Shown one piece after another: positions 19,952 through 27,855 of a stretch of 64,000 nucleotides of DNA. The DNA comes from JAURVT01 sp049059935. Lineage in GTDB: Bacteria > Actinomycetota > Actinomycetes > Propionibacteriales > Nocardioidaceae. The stretch lies in the NCBI RefSeq assembly GCF_049059935.1, contig NZ_JBMGQR010000001.1:124001-188000 (forward strand). Direction: 5' to 3'. Every line of letters begins with the position of its first letter. Position 1 is the first letter of the stretch. Below the pieces are notes generated by a model, which did no database searches, was not told where the DNA came from, and worked only from the letters and a program-made list of their open reading frames with translations. A program made the translations under genes and the position numbers.

Positions 19952-22131
19952 GCGGAGGTCTCCTGGTGGTCGTGGGTCTTCTGCACGGCGCGGCGCCGGT
20001 GCAGGATCGGCTCGGTGTAGCCCGACGGCTGCTCAAGCCCGCCGAGCACCAGCTCGCGGGCCGCGGCGTAGGCCTCGCCGTCGAACGACGGCGCCATCGG
20101 GACGTACGTCGGGTCCTTGTCGTTCTGGCCGTCGACGACCTCGGCCATCCGACGCAGCGTGCTCTCGACCTGGTCGGCGTCGACGACGCCGTGGTGCAGC
20201 CAGTTGGCGACGTGCTGCGCGCTGATCCGGCAGGTGGCGCGGTCCTCCATCAGGGCCTCGCCGGTGATGTCGGGGACCTTGGAGCACCCGACGCCGGCGT
20301 CGACCCAACGGACGACGTAGCCGAGCAGCGACTGCAGGTTGTTCTCGATCTCGGCCTGCCGGTCGTCGTCGGACCACTCGGCCGGGTCGCCGAGCGGGAC
20401 GTGCAGCAGCTGGGCGCGGTCGGCGCGGCGCCCACCGTCGCGCAGCTCCTCCTGCCGGGCCCGCACGTCCACCTGGTGGTAGTGCAGCGCGTGCACGGTG
20501 GCGGCCGTGGGCGACGGCACCCAGGCGCAGCTGGCGCCGGCCTGCGGGTGGCCGATCTTGGCCTCGTACATCGCGGCGAGGCTGTCGGGCGCCGCCCACA
20601 TGCCCTTGCCGATCTGCGCGCGGCCGAGCAGGCCGCACTCCAGGCCGACGTCGACGTTGAGGTCCTCGTAGGCGGCGATCCAGTCCGAGCTCTTCATGGC
20701 GCCCTTGCGGACCATCGGGCCCGCCTGCATCGAGGTGTGGATCTCGTCGCCCGTGCGGTCGAGGAAGCCGGTGTTGATGAACGCGACGCGCTCGCGGGCC
20801 TGCTCGATGCAGGCCTTGAGGTTGAGCGTCGTGCGGCGCTCCTCGTCCATGATGCCGACCTTGATCGTCAGCGGCGGCAGGCCGAGCAGCTGCTCCACCC
20901 GGCCGAACAGCTCGACGGCGAGCGCCACCTCGTCCGGTCCGTGCATCTTGGGCTTGACGACGTACATCGAGCCGGTGACCGAGTTGGGACGCTCGGTGCG
21001 GCCCTGGAGGTCGGCGAGGCTGCCGAGCGCGGTGATCGCGGCGTCGAGCAGGCCCTCGGGGACCTCGTCGCCGTTCGCGTCGAGCACGGCGTCGGTGGTC
21101 ATCAGGTGGCCGACCTGGCGGATGAACAGCAGCGAGCGGCCGCGCAGCGTGACCTCCTCGCCCGTGGGCGAGGTGTACGTCCGGTCGGGGTTCATCGACC
21201 GGGTGAAGGTGCGGCCGCCCTTGCTGACCTCCTCGGCCAGCGAGCCGTCCATCAGGTGCAGCCAGTTGCGGTAGCCCAGCACCTTGTCGGCGGCGTCGAC
21301 CGCGGCGACGGAGTCCTCGAGGTCCATGATCGTGCTGACCGCCGACTCGACGAGCAGGTCCTTGACGCCGGCGCGGTCGGTGCTGCCGATGTCGTCGGCG
21401 GCGTCGACCTGGATCTCGACGTGCAGGCCGTGGTGCACCAGCACGACGCCGTCGGGCGACGCGGCGTCGCCGCTGTACCCGACGAGCTGGGCGGGGTCGG
21501 CGAGCCTGGCGGTCGCGTCGCCGAGGGTGACGGCGAGGCCGTCGGCGTCCACGGCGTAGGCGGTGGCGTCGGCGTGCGAGCCCGACGCGAGCGGGAAGTG
21601 GGCGTCCAGGAGGGCGCGTCCGCGGGCGATGACCTCGTCGCCGCGTGCCCGGTTGTAGCCCTGGCCGGGGGCGAGGTCGCCGTCGTGGGGCACGACGTCG
21701 GACCCGTAGAGCGCGTCGTACAGCGAGCCCCAGCGGGCGTTGACGGCGTTGGTGGCGAAGCGGGCGTTCAGCAGCGGCACGACCAGCTGGGGCCCGGCGA
21801 GCCGCGCCACCTCGTCGTCCACGCCGTCGGTGGTGACGGCGACGTCGGCGGGCTCGTCGAGCAGGTAGCCGATCTCGCGCAGGAACGCGGTGTACGCGTC
21901 CGCGTCGGGCACACCGGGGTGCTCGCGGTGCCAGGCGTCGATCGAGGTCTGCAGCTCGTCGCGGCGGGCCAGCAGCTCGCGGTGACGGGGCGCGAGGTCG
22001 GCGACGATCGCACCGAGCCCGTCCCAGAACTGCTGGGGCTCCAGACCGCTGCCGGGCAGCGCCTCGTCCTCGACGAAGCGGTGCAGCTCCGCGGCGACCT
22101 GCAGGCCGCCCACCTCAGCTCGCTGGTCCAT
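19948..22131 (-). CDS. glcB: Malate synthase G
   Basis: This 727-residue enzyme condenses glyoxylate with acetyl-CoA to give malate. Length and sequence match malate synthase G, with the family segments VGYRNW-type LGYRNWLHLMDGSL, FTRSMNPDRTY, GSMYVVKPKMHGPDEVA, KVGIMDEERRTTLNLKACI and GQNDKDPTYVPMAPSFDGEAY. ATG 22131 has an excellent AAGGAG six bases upstream. It is the first gene of the operon and lies divergent from the IclR regulator, with inverted repeats just upstream that probably control it. Confidence 0.96.
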   Translation of the reverse strand: MDQRAEVGGLQVAAELHRFVEDEALPGSGLEPQQFWDGLGAIVADLAPRHRELLARRDELQTSIDAWHREHPGVPDADAYTAFLREIGYLLDEPADVAVTTDGVDDEVARLAGPQLVVPLLNARFATNAVNARWGSLYDALYGSDVVPHDGDLAPGQGYNRARGDEVIARGRALLDAHFPLASGSHADATAYAVDADGLAVTLGDATARLADPAQLVGYSGDAASPDGVVLVHHGLHVEIQVDAADDIGSTDRAGVKDLLVESAVSTIMDLEDSVAAVDAADKVLGYRNWLHLMDGSLAEEVSKGGRTFTRSMNPDRTYTSPTGEEVTLRGRSLLFIRQVGHLMTTDAVLDANGDEVPEGLLDAAITALGSLADLQGRTERPNSVTGSMYVVKPKMHGPDEVALAVELFGRVEQLLGLPPLTIKVGIMDEERRTTLNLKACIEQARERVAFINTGFLDRTGDEIHTSMQAGPMVRKGAMKSSDWIAAYEDLNVDVGLECGLLGRAQIGKGMWAAPDSLAAMYEAKIGHPQAGASCAWVPSPTAATVHALHYHQVDVRARQEELRDGGRRADRAQLLHVPLGDPAEWSDDDRQAEIENNLQSLLGYVVRWVDAGVGCSKVPDITGEALMEDRATCRISAQHVANWLHHGVVDADQVESTLRRMAEVVDGQNDKDPTYVPMAPSFDGEAYAAARELVLGGLEQPSGYTEPILHRRRAVQKTHDHQETSA

Positions 22132-22147
22132 GAGACTCCTTGCTGCT

Positions 22148-22187
22148 GTTTCCACCTTGTGGAAGGATTGATCCTGATGGTGGAAAC
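22148..22187. promoter_or_regulatory. Nested inverted repeats between glcB and IclR regulator
   Basis: TTCCAC-CTT-GTGGAA at 22150-22164 is a perfect inverted repeat. GTTTCCAC at 22148-22155 also pairs with GTGGAAAC at 22180-22187. These half-sites resemble the TGGAAA/TTTCCA pattern known for several IclR-family operators. The site lies 17 bases upstream of the glcB start and about 60 bases before the divergent regulator, so one protein could control both. Binding by the adjacent IclR protein is an inference. Confidence 0.65.
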
Positions 22188-22246
22188 CTCGCAAACTCCA
22201 GCGGGTGTGTCAACCGGCACACCGGAGGCCTGAGACAGGACGGCCG

Positions 22247-23002
22247 ATGAGCGACCCGGGCGACGACGAGCGGCGCGGCGGCGTGCAGTCGGTGCACCGC
22301 GCGCTCGACCTGCTCGAGGTGCTCGCGTCACGCGGCGGAGCGCTGGGCATCGGCGAGATCGCCGACGTCACCGGGCTGGCCCTGCCCACGACGCACCGGC
22401 TGGTGCGCACGCTCGTCGACCGCGGCTACGTGCGTCAGCTCGACGACCGGCGCTACGCGCTCGGCTTCGGCCTCGTCCCGCTCGGCAGCGCGGCCGGCTC
22501 GGCCGTGGGCGCGGGCACGGGCCGACTGCTGGGCCGCCTGGTCGACGAGCTGGGCGAGACCGCCAACCTCGCCGTGCTCGACGGCGACCACGTCGCCTAC
22601 GTCGCCCAGGTGCCCGGGCGGCACTCGATGCGGATGTTCACCGAGGTCGGCCGCCGCGTCGAGCCGCACTGCACCGCGGTGGGCAAGGCGATCCTGGCGA
22701 CCATGTCCGAGGCCGACGCCCGCGCCGTCGTCGCCCGCACCGGCCTGCCCCGCCGTACCACCTCCACGCTCACCGACCCCGACGGCCTCGTCGCCGAGCT
22801 CGCCCTGGTGCGCGAGCGCGGGTACGCCCTGGACGAGGAGGAGCAGGAGGTCGGCGTGCGGTGCGTCGCCGTCGTCGTCCCCGGCACCCCCGTCCCCCTC
22901 GGCGTCTCGGTCTCCGGCCCCGCCCCCCGCATGACCGACGCCCTCGTCTCCCGCGCCGTCCCCCTCCTCCACCTCGCCGCCCACCACCTCGCCGCCGGCT
23001 GA
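22247..23002 (+). CDS. IclR family transcriptional regulator of the glc operon
   Basis: This 251-residue protein has an N-terminal winged helix (VQSVHRALDLLEVLA...GIGEIADVTGLALPTTHRLVRTL, residues 10-60). The C-terminal IclR effector domain includes HCTAVGKAILA near 143-153 and the RGYALDEEEQEVGVRCVA stretch. ATG 22247 was chosen because AGGA lies seven bases upstream. The longer frame from 22205 adds 14 residues without a ribosome site. It is divergent from the glycolate operon. E. coli uses a GntR-type regulator (GlcC) here, so the regulator family has been swapped. Confidence 0.9.
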   Translation: MSDPGDDERRGGVQSVHRALDLLEVLASRGGALGIGEIADVTGLALPTTHRLVRTLVDRGYVRQLDDRRYALGFGLVPLGSAAGSAVGAGTGRLLGRLVDELGETANLAVLDGDHVAYVAQVPGRHSMRMFTEVGRRVEPHCTAVGKAILATMSEADARAVVARTGLPRRTTSTLTDPDGLVAELALVRERGYALDEEEQEVGVRCVAVVVPGTPVPLGVSVSGPAPRMTDALVSRAVPLLHLAAHHLAAG

Positions 23003-23010
23003 CGGGTGTG

Positions 23011-23089
23011 TCGGATTCCCAGGTATACCTAGGAATCTTCGCCTGGCACGGAGAACTTCCCGGGTATCGGGCCACTTCTCCATGCCGAG
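23011..23089 (+). repeat. Two-hairpin intergenic repeat, copy A
   Basis: The first part (23014-23037) is a 24-base palindrome with one mismatch built on GATTCCCAGGTA. The second part is a stem of CTGGCACGGAGAA (from about 23043) pairing with TTCTCCATGCCGAG (to 23089), enclosing CTTCCCGGG. It shares CACGGAGAACTTCCCGGGT with copy B on the other side of the AbiEi-like gene, in opposite orientation. Related copies occur near 41.35 and 56.4 kb. Confidence 0.85.
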
Positions 23090-23202
23090 TGGCACGGGTG
23101 GTGCGGCCGGTTCCCGTCCACAGGCACCGCCCGGCGTGCCCGCTGTCCACAGATGCAGCTGACGAGCCCCAGACGTGCCGCTGCTCGTCGGACCCTCGTC
23201 CG

Positions 23203-24186
23203 ATGGATCCTCACCTCGAGCAGTACGCCGCGACCCACGGGGGCTTCTTCACCCGGCCCCTCCTCCTCTCGCTCGGCTACCGCGACCGCGACATTCGCGA
23301 AGCGCTCCACGCCCGCGAGTGGGAGCTGGTGCGGGTCGGCGCCTATGCCCCCGGAGCGGCGTTCCGAGCACTGAACGAACGGGACCGGCACCTGATCGCG
23401 TCACGCGCGATCACCCACAAGCTCGGCGACCGAGTCGCGTTGTCCCACGCCACCGCGGTGATCGACCACGGCATCGCGACGGTCGACACCGACCTTCGCG
23501 CCGTCCACGTGATGCGTCTCGACGGCGGGTCGAGTCGTCGTGAGTCCGGCGCCTGCCACCACGAGGCCAAGTCGGGGGTCCTGCCCGAGGTCGTCCGCAA
23601 CGCGCACGGCCAGCTCGTCGTCGCCGCAGGTCCCGCCCTGCGCCAGGCAGCCACGCTCGTCGACCAGAAGCGTGCGGCGGTGATGGTGGACTCGGCGCTG
23701 CACCTCGGCCTCGTCACCTCCGACGAGCTGGCCGAGATCGACGCACTGTTCGCTCACTGGCCCCACTCAGCACGTTTCAGGCTCGTCCTGGCGTTCGCCG
23801 ACGCCCGGGCCGAGTCACCGGGCGAGACGCTGGTGCGCTGGATCTGCAAGGTCTTCGGGCTCCCGCGACCCGACCTCCAGCTCGAGGTCCGCGACGCGCT
23901 GGGCCTGGCCGGCCGCACCGACTTCGGCTGGCTCGACGGGCGTCACCTGGGTGAGTTCGACGGCAAGGTCAAGTACGTCCGCTACCTGCGCGAGGGTGAG
24001 ACGCCGTCCGATGCGGTGGTCCGCGAGAAGGCTCGCGAAGACCGGTTGCGCGCCACGGGCGCAGGCATGAGCCGGTTCGTCTGGACCGACGTGCTCGACC
24101 AGAACGAGGCCCGCACCGCCGAACGACTCCGTCACGAGATCGAGCAGTCACGCCGCCTCTACGTACCGTCGCGCGTCCTCGCCTGA
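23203..24186 (+). CDS. AbiEi-like winged-helix protein with PD-(D/E)XK nuclease-like C-terminus
   Basis: This 327-residue protein has an N-terminal winged-helix of the AbiEi antitoxin type (GGFFTRPLLLSLGYRDRDIREALH...ELVRVGAYAPG, residues 13-51), a middle region of unknown fold, and a C-terminal domain. There ESPGETLVRW (205-214), D240, E251, D253 and K255 (EFDGKVKY) resemble a PD-(D/E)XK/DUF559 nuclease site. The family is common and uncharacterised in actinobacteria. No AbiEii-type toxin or other partner is adjacent. It is bracketed by inverted repeat copies A and B. Function is unknown; defence or regulation is conceivable. Confidence 0.8.
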   Translation: MDPHLEQYAATHGGFFTRPLLLSLGYRDRDIREALHAREWELVRVGAYAPGAAFRALNERDRHLIASRAITHKLGDRVALSHATAVIDHGIATVDTDLRAVHVMRLDGGSSRRESGACHHEAKSGVLPEVVRNAHGQLVVAAGPALRQAATLVDQKRAAVMVDSALHLGLVTSDELAEIDALFAHWPHSARFRLVLAFADARAESPGETLVRWICKVFGLPRPDLQLEVRDALGLAGRTDFGWLDGRHLGEFDGKVKYVRYLREGETPSDAVVREKAREDRLRATGAGMSRFVWTDVLDQNEARTAERLRHEIEQSRRLYVPSRVLA

Positions 24187-24207
24187 CCTGACGTCCCACC
24201 CGTCACA

Positions 24208-24287
24208 CCTGGCACGGAGATCTGTCCGAGCACCCGGGAAGTTCTCCGTGGCAGGCGAAGTTTCCCAGGTATACCTGGGAAACTTCC
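24208..24287 (-). repeat. Two-hairpin intergenic repeat, copy B (inverted relative to A)
   Basis: CCTGGCACGGAGA at 24208-24220 pairs with TCTCCGTGGCAGG at 24243-24255 (one mismatch). Next to it, 24257-24286 is a perfect 30-base palindrome whose half is GAAGTTTCCCAGGTA. The order of the two hairpins is reversed compared with copy A, so the strong palindromes face outward at both ends of the AbiEi-like gene. It sits between two convergent gene ends and could also act as a bidirectional terminator. Confidence 0.88.
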
Positions 24288-24293
24288 ATACCG

Positions 24294-25322
24294 TCAGGCG
24301 TGGGCGACGCGGGGGGCGACCTCGGTGCCGAGGAGCTCGATGCCGCGGAGGAGGTCGGTGTGGGCGAGGCGGGGGTTGGTCATCTGCATCGACAGGCGGT
24401 CGACGCCGCCGAGCTGCTCGGAGATGCGGCCGATCTTCTCGGCGACGGTCGCGGGGTCGCCCATGAAGAACGCACCGTCGGGGCCGGCGGTGTTGTTGAA
24501 CTGCAGGCGCGACGGCGCGGAGAACCCGCGCTCGCGCGAGATCTTGGTGAACATCTCGTTCCAGCCCGGGTAGATGGTGTCGGACGCGGCCTCGATGCTG
24601 TCGGCCACGAACCCGAACACGTGCAGCCCCACCTTGAGGTCCTCCGGTGCGTGGCCGGCGGCGGCGCCGGACTGCCGGTAGAGCTCGACGAGCGGCGCGA
24701 ACTGGCGCGGCTGGCCCCCGATGATCGCGATCATCAGCGGCAGGCCGAGGTGCCCGGCGCGCGCGAACGAGGCCGGGGTGCCGCCCACGCCGACCCACAC
24801 CGGCAGTGGGTCCTGGACCGGACGCGGGTAGACGCCCTGCCCGGACAGCGGCGGCCGGTGGCGCCCCGACCAGGTGACGTCGGTGGACGCGCGGAGCTTC
24901 AGCAGCAGGTCGAGCTTCTCGGAGAACAGCGAGTCGTAGTCGGCGAGGTCCAGGCCGAACAGCGGGAACGCCTCGGTGAACGACCCCCGTCCGACGACGA
25001 GGTCGACGCGACCCTTGGAGATCAGGTCCAGCGTCGCGAACTCCTGGAAGACGCGCACGGGGTCGGCGGCCGACAGCACGTTGACCGCGCTGCCGAGGCG
25101 GATGCGCGACGTCCTCGCCGCGGCGGCCGCGAGCAGGATCGACGGCGCGGAGTCGTAGTACTCGCTGCGGTGGTGCTCCCCGATGCCGAACGAGTAGAGC
25201 CCCACCTCGTCGGCGAGCGCGATCTCCTCCAGCAGGTGGTGGATGCGCTGCTCGGCGCCGATCTCCTCCCCCGTCTCGGGATCGGTGACCGCGGCCACGA
25301 AGCTGTCGACGCCGATGTGCAC
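24294..25322 (-). CDS. LLM class flavin-dependent oxidoreductase
   Basis: This 342-residue luciferase-like monooxygenase uses reduced F420 or FMN. It has the TIM-barrel with FGIGEHHRSEYYDSAPSILLAAAAART near residues 45-72, GRVDLVVGRGSF near 104 and VWVGVGGTPASFARAGHLGLPLMIAIIGG near 176. These segments match the subgroup often annotated simply as LLM class oxidoreductase. The substrate is unknown. The start is GTG 25322. It converges with the AbiEi-like gene across repeat copy B and lies downstream of the exporter gene on the same strand (68-base gap). Confidence 0.9.
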   Translation of the reverse strand: MHIGVDSFVAAVTDPETGEEIGAEQRIHHLLEEIALADEVGLYSFGIGEHHRSEYYDSAPSILLAAAAARTSRIRLGSAVNVLSAADPVRVFQEFATLDLISKGRVDLVVGRGSFTEAFPLFGLDLADYDSLFSEKLDLLLKLRASTDVTWSGRHRPPLSGQGVYPRPVQDPLPVWVGVGGTPASFARAGHLGLPLMIAIIGGQPRQFAPLVELYRQSGAAAGHAPEDLKVGLHVFGFVADSIEAASDTIYPGWNEMFTKISRERGFSAPSRLQFNNTAGPDGAFFMGDPATVAEKIGRISEQLGGVDRLSMQMTNPRLAHTDLLRGIELLGTEVAPRVAHA

Positions 25323-25390
25323 GAGTCTCTCCCGGGGTTAGCGGCCGCCGGACGGGCTGCGGCGTGCCGCCCCCAGTCAAGCACCCGCCG

Positions 25391-26557
25391 TCAGGCGTCG
25401 GGGTCGGGGTGGATCTCGACGGGAGGCTCCCCCACCGCCTCGGTGCGCCCGGCCCGCTCCTCGATCACCTCGTTGAGGTAGCGGACGATCACCGCCGCGA
25501 CCGCCGTGAACGGCACCGACAGGAAGGCGCCGGCGACGCCGAACAGGGTCGACCCGAGCACCACGGCGAGCAGGACGACGACCGCGTGCAGGCCCAGGCT
25601 GCGCCCCTGCAGGAACGGCAGCAGGACGTTGCCCTCCAGCTGTTGCACGAGCAGGACGACGCCGGCGATGATCAGCGCGGCCACCCACCCGTTGGACACC
25701 AGGGCCACCAGCACCGCGAGCACGCCGACGGTGATGGCGCCGACGATCGGCGCGAACGCGGCGATGAAGGTGAGCACCGCCAGCGGCAGCACCAGCGGAA
25801 CGCCGACGAAGAACAGCCCGGCACCGATCAGCACCGCGTCGATCAGGCCGACGAGCGCCTGGGTGCGGATGAACTCGCCGAGCGCGCGCCACGAGCGGTG
25901 CAGCACCTCGGCCAGGTGCGGCCCGGCGGACGGGCCCGCGGCGGTCGCGAGCCACGGGACGAAGCGGCGTCCGTCCTTGACGAAGAAGAACGCGAGGACG
26001 AGCGTCAGCACCACGTTGACGAGCGCCGACGTCACCGCGCCGACGCCGACGAGGACGCCGCCGGCGATCGTGCTGGCGCTCGACTGCAACCGGTCCTGGA
26101 CGGCGCCGATGGCGGTGTCGATCTGGCCCTGGCTGACCTCGATCCCGGCGTTCTGCATCAGCCGGGCGACCTCGTCGAGCCCGTCGGCCGCGCTGGCGAC
26201 GACCTGGGCGACCTGCTCGACGATCGTCGAGGCCAGGAAGGTGAACACCAGCCCGACCACCAGGACGGCGCCGAGGACGACGACGCCCGCCGCGAGCGCC
26301 GCCGGCGCGTTCAGCCTGCGCTGGAGCAGCCGGGCGGGCGGCTCGAGCAGCGTCGCGACGATCAGGCCGAGGACCACCGGCAGCAGGATGCTCCACACCC
26401 GCTGCACGACCAGGCACAGCACGACGACGCCGAGGGCGATGACGATCCAGCGTCCCGCCCACCGGGCCGACCAGGCGACGCCCTGCCCGACCACCTGCTC
26501 ACGGGTGGGGAGGAGCCGGTCGCGGGACGCGCCGGCGTCGTCATCCTGAGGTGCCAT
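25391..26557 (-). CDS. AI-2E family transporter (PerM-like membrane protein)
   Basis: This 388-residue protein has seven to eight membrane helices. Two lie near residues 40-75, one near 90-115, and after a soluble helical region (DGLDEVARLMQNAGIEVSQGQID) come the C-terminal helices with LEGNVLLPFLQGRSLGLHAVVVL. That last segment is a hallmark of the family formerly UPF0118. Members have been linked to AI-2 export or Na+/H+ antiport, so the true substrate here is open. The start ATG 26557 faces the divergent YczE-like gene across 65 bases. Confidence 0.9.
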   Translation of the reverse strand: MAPQDDDAGASRDRLLPTREQVVGQGVAWSARWAGRWIVIALGVVVLCLVVQRVWSILLPVVLGLIVATLLEPPARLLQRRLNAPAALAAGVVVLGAVLVVGLVFTFLASTIVEQVAQVVASAADGLDEVARLMQNAGIEVSQGQIDTAIGAVQDRLQSSASTIAGGVLVGVGAVTSALVNVVLTLVLAFFFVKDGRRFVPWLATAAGPSAGPHLAEVLHRSWRALGEFIRTQALVGLIDAVLIGAGLFFVGVPLVLPLAVLTFIAAFAPIVGAITVGVLAVLVALVSNGWVAALIIAGVVLLVQQLEGNVLLPFLQGRSLGLHAVVVLLAVVLGSTLFGVAGAFLSVPFTAVAAVIVRYLNEVIEERAGRTEAVGEPPVEIHPDPDA

Positions 26558-26622
26558 GCCAGCATCGTCGCCTACCGGTGGACCGGCGCCGCGCGCGGCA
26601 CGCGGGGTGACAGGATCGTCCG

Positions 26623-27206
26623 GTGCGGACGACCACGGTGCGGCTCCTGGCCTCCTGCACGGTGCTCGGCGTCGGCGTGGGGCTGCTGCTGGCCGCCGCC
26701 CTCGGGTCCGACGGCTACTCCACGATGATCAACGGGCTGTCCCTGGCCCTCGGCGTCGACTTCTGGGCGGTCAACCTCGGGGTCGGCGTGCTGCTGATCG
26801 CGTTCACCTGGGCGCGCGGCCTGCGTCCGGGGCCGGGCACCGTGCTCCAGCCGGTGGTCGTCGGGCTGGTGGTGTCCGTCGTGCTGGGCCTGCTCAGCAC
26901 GCCGGACGCGTGGTGGGCGCGCGCGGCCCTGCTCGTGGCGGCGATGCCCGTGCTGTCGGCGGGCGTCGCCGGGTACCTCGCCGCCGACGCCGGCGCCGGC
27001 CCCACCGAGGCGCTCGCGATCGTGATGAACCCGCCGATCCCGTTCCGCTGGAGCTACGGGATCGTTCAGGTCGGCGGGGCGCTCGTCGGCTGGCTCGGCG
27101 GCGCGGCCGTCGGACCCGGCACCGTGCTGGTCGTCGTCCTGCTCGGCCGATGGTCAACTGGTGGTCGCGGACGGTGCCCTGGCTCCGCGCCGACACCACC
27201 GCCTGA
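26623..27206 (+). pseudogene. YczE/YyaS-like integral membrane protein, frameshifted near C-terminus
   Basis: From GTG 26623 about 175 residues read as a five-helix membrane protein of the YczE type (GDGYSTMINGLSLALGVDFWAVNLGVG-like first part and MNPPIPFRWSYGIVQVG later). At 27145-27150 the frame reads GGC CGA TGG and runs on into nonsense. The next frame continues with PMVNWWSRTVPWLRADTTA and stops at 27206, a sensible tail. A single missing base (expected GGC CCG ATG) explains this. It may be a real mutation or an assembly error. Because only the last 19 residues are affected, the product might still fold. Confidence 0.75.
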
Positions 27207-27268
27207 CGCCCCCTGGACGGCACGCTCCGCCTCTGGCAACGTGCGAGACCCGACGAGAGGTGCTGACC

Positions 27269-27829
27269 GTGTCGCGACTGGTCTACTCCACGATCGGCTC
27301 GCTCGACGGGTACCTCTCCGACCCGTCCGGCGGCTTCGACTGGGCCATGCCGGACGAGGAGGTCATGGAGTTCGTCAACGGCCAGATGCGGCGCCACTCC
27401 ACGTACCTCTACGGGCGCCGGCTGTACGAGACCATGCACGTCTGGGAGACCGACGCCGACTCGATCGCCCAGTCACCGCTGGACGTCGAGTTCGCGTCGA
27501 TCTGGCAGGCGGCACGCAAGGTGGTCTTCTCGACCACGCTCACCGACGTCGTCACGACGAGGACCACGATCGAGCGCACCCTCGACGCGGACGTGGTCGC
27601 GCGCCTGAAGGACGAGTCCGACGGCGACCTCGAGATCGGCGGCCCCACGCTCGCCACGGACGCGTTCGCGCTGGGCCTCGTGGACGAGGTGCACGTCATC
27701 GTGGTGCCGGTGGTCGTCGGCGGGGGCGCGCCGCTCTACCCGCAGGGCACCCGCCTGGACCTGCGGCTCGTCGACCAGCGCACCTTCGGCAACGGCATGG
27801 TGCACCTGCGCTACGACGTGAGGCGCTAG
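27269..27829 (+). CDS. Dihydrofolate reductase-like (RibD C-terminal domain) protein
   Basis: This 186-residue protein of the DHFR/RibD reductase fold begins VSRLVYSTIGSLDGYLSDPSGGFDW, with NADPH-binding GRRLYETMHVWE and DLEIGGPTLATDAFALGLVDEVH later, typical of the actinobacterial dihydrofolate reductase family group. These are usually not true folate enzymes and their substrates are unknown. GTG 27269 follows GAGAGG by eight bases. GTG 27260 is also in frame but lacks a ribosome site. It stands alone after the frameshifted membrane gene. Confidence 0.88.
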   Translation: MSRLVYSTIGSLDGYLSDPSGGFDWAMPDEEVMEFVNGQMRRHSTYLYGRRLYETMHVWETDADSIAQSPLDVEFASIWQAARKVVFSTTLTDVVTTRTTIERTLDADVVARLKDESDGDLEIGGPTLATDAFALGLVDEVHVIVVPVVVGGGAPLYPQGTRLDLRLVDQRTFGNGMVHLRYDVRR

Positions 27830-27855
27830 CCCGGGAGCAGGTCGCTCGTGGTGCG

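Noticed and set aside
23203..24186. Complete type IV toxin-antitoxin (AbiEi-AbiEii) operon
   Set aside because: Only an AbiEi-like N-terminal domain is present and no AbiEii nucleotidyltransferase gene is adjacent, so a working pair cannot be claimed.
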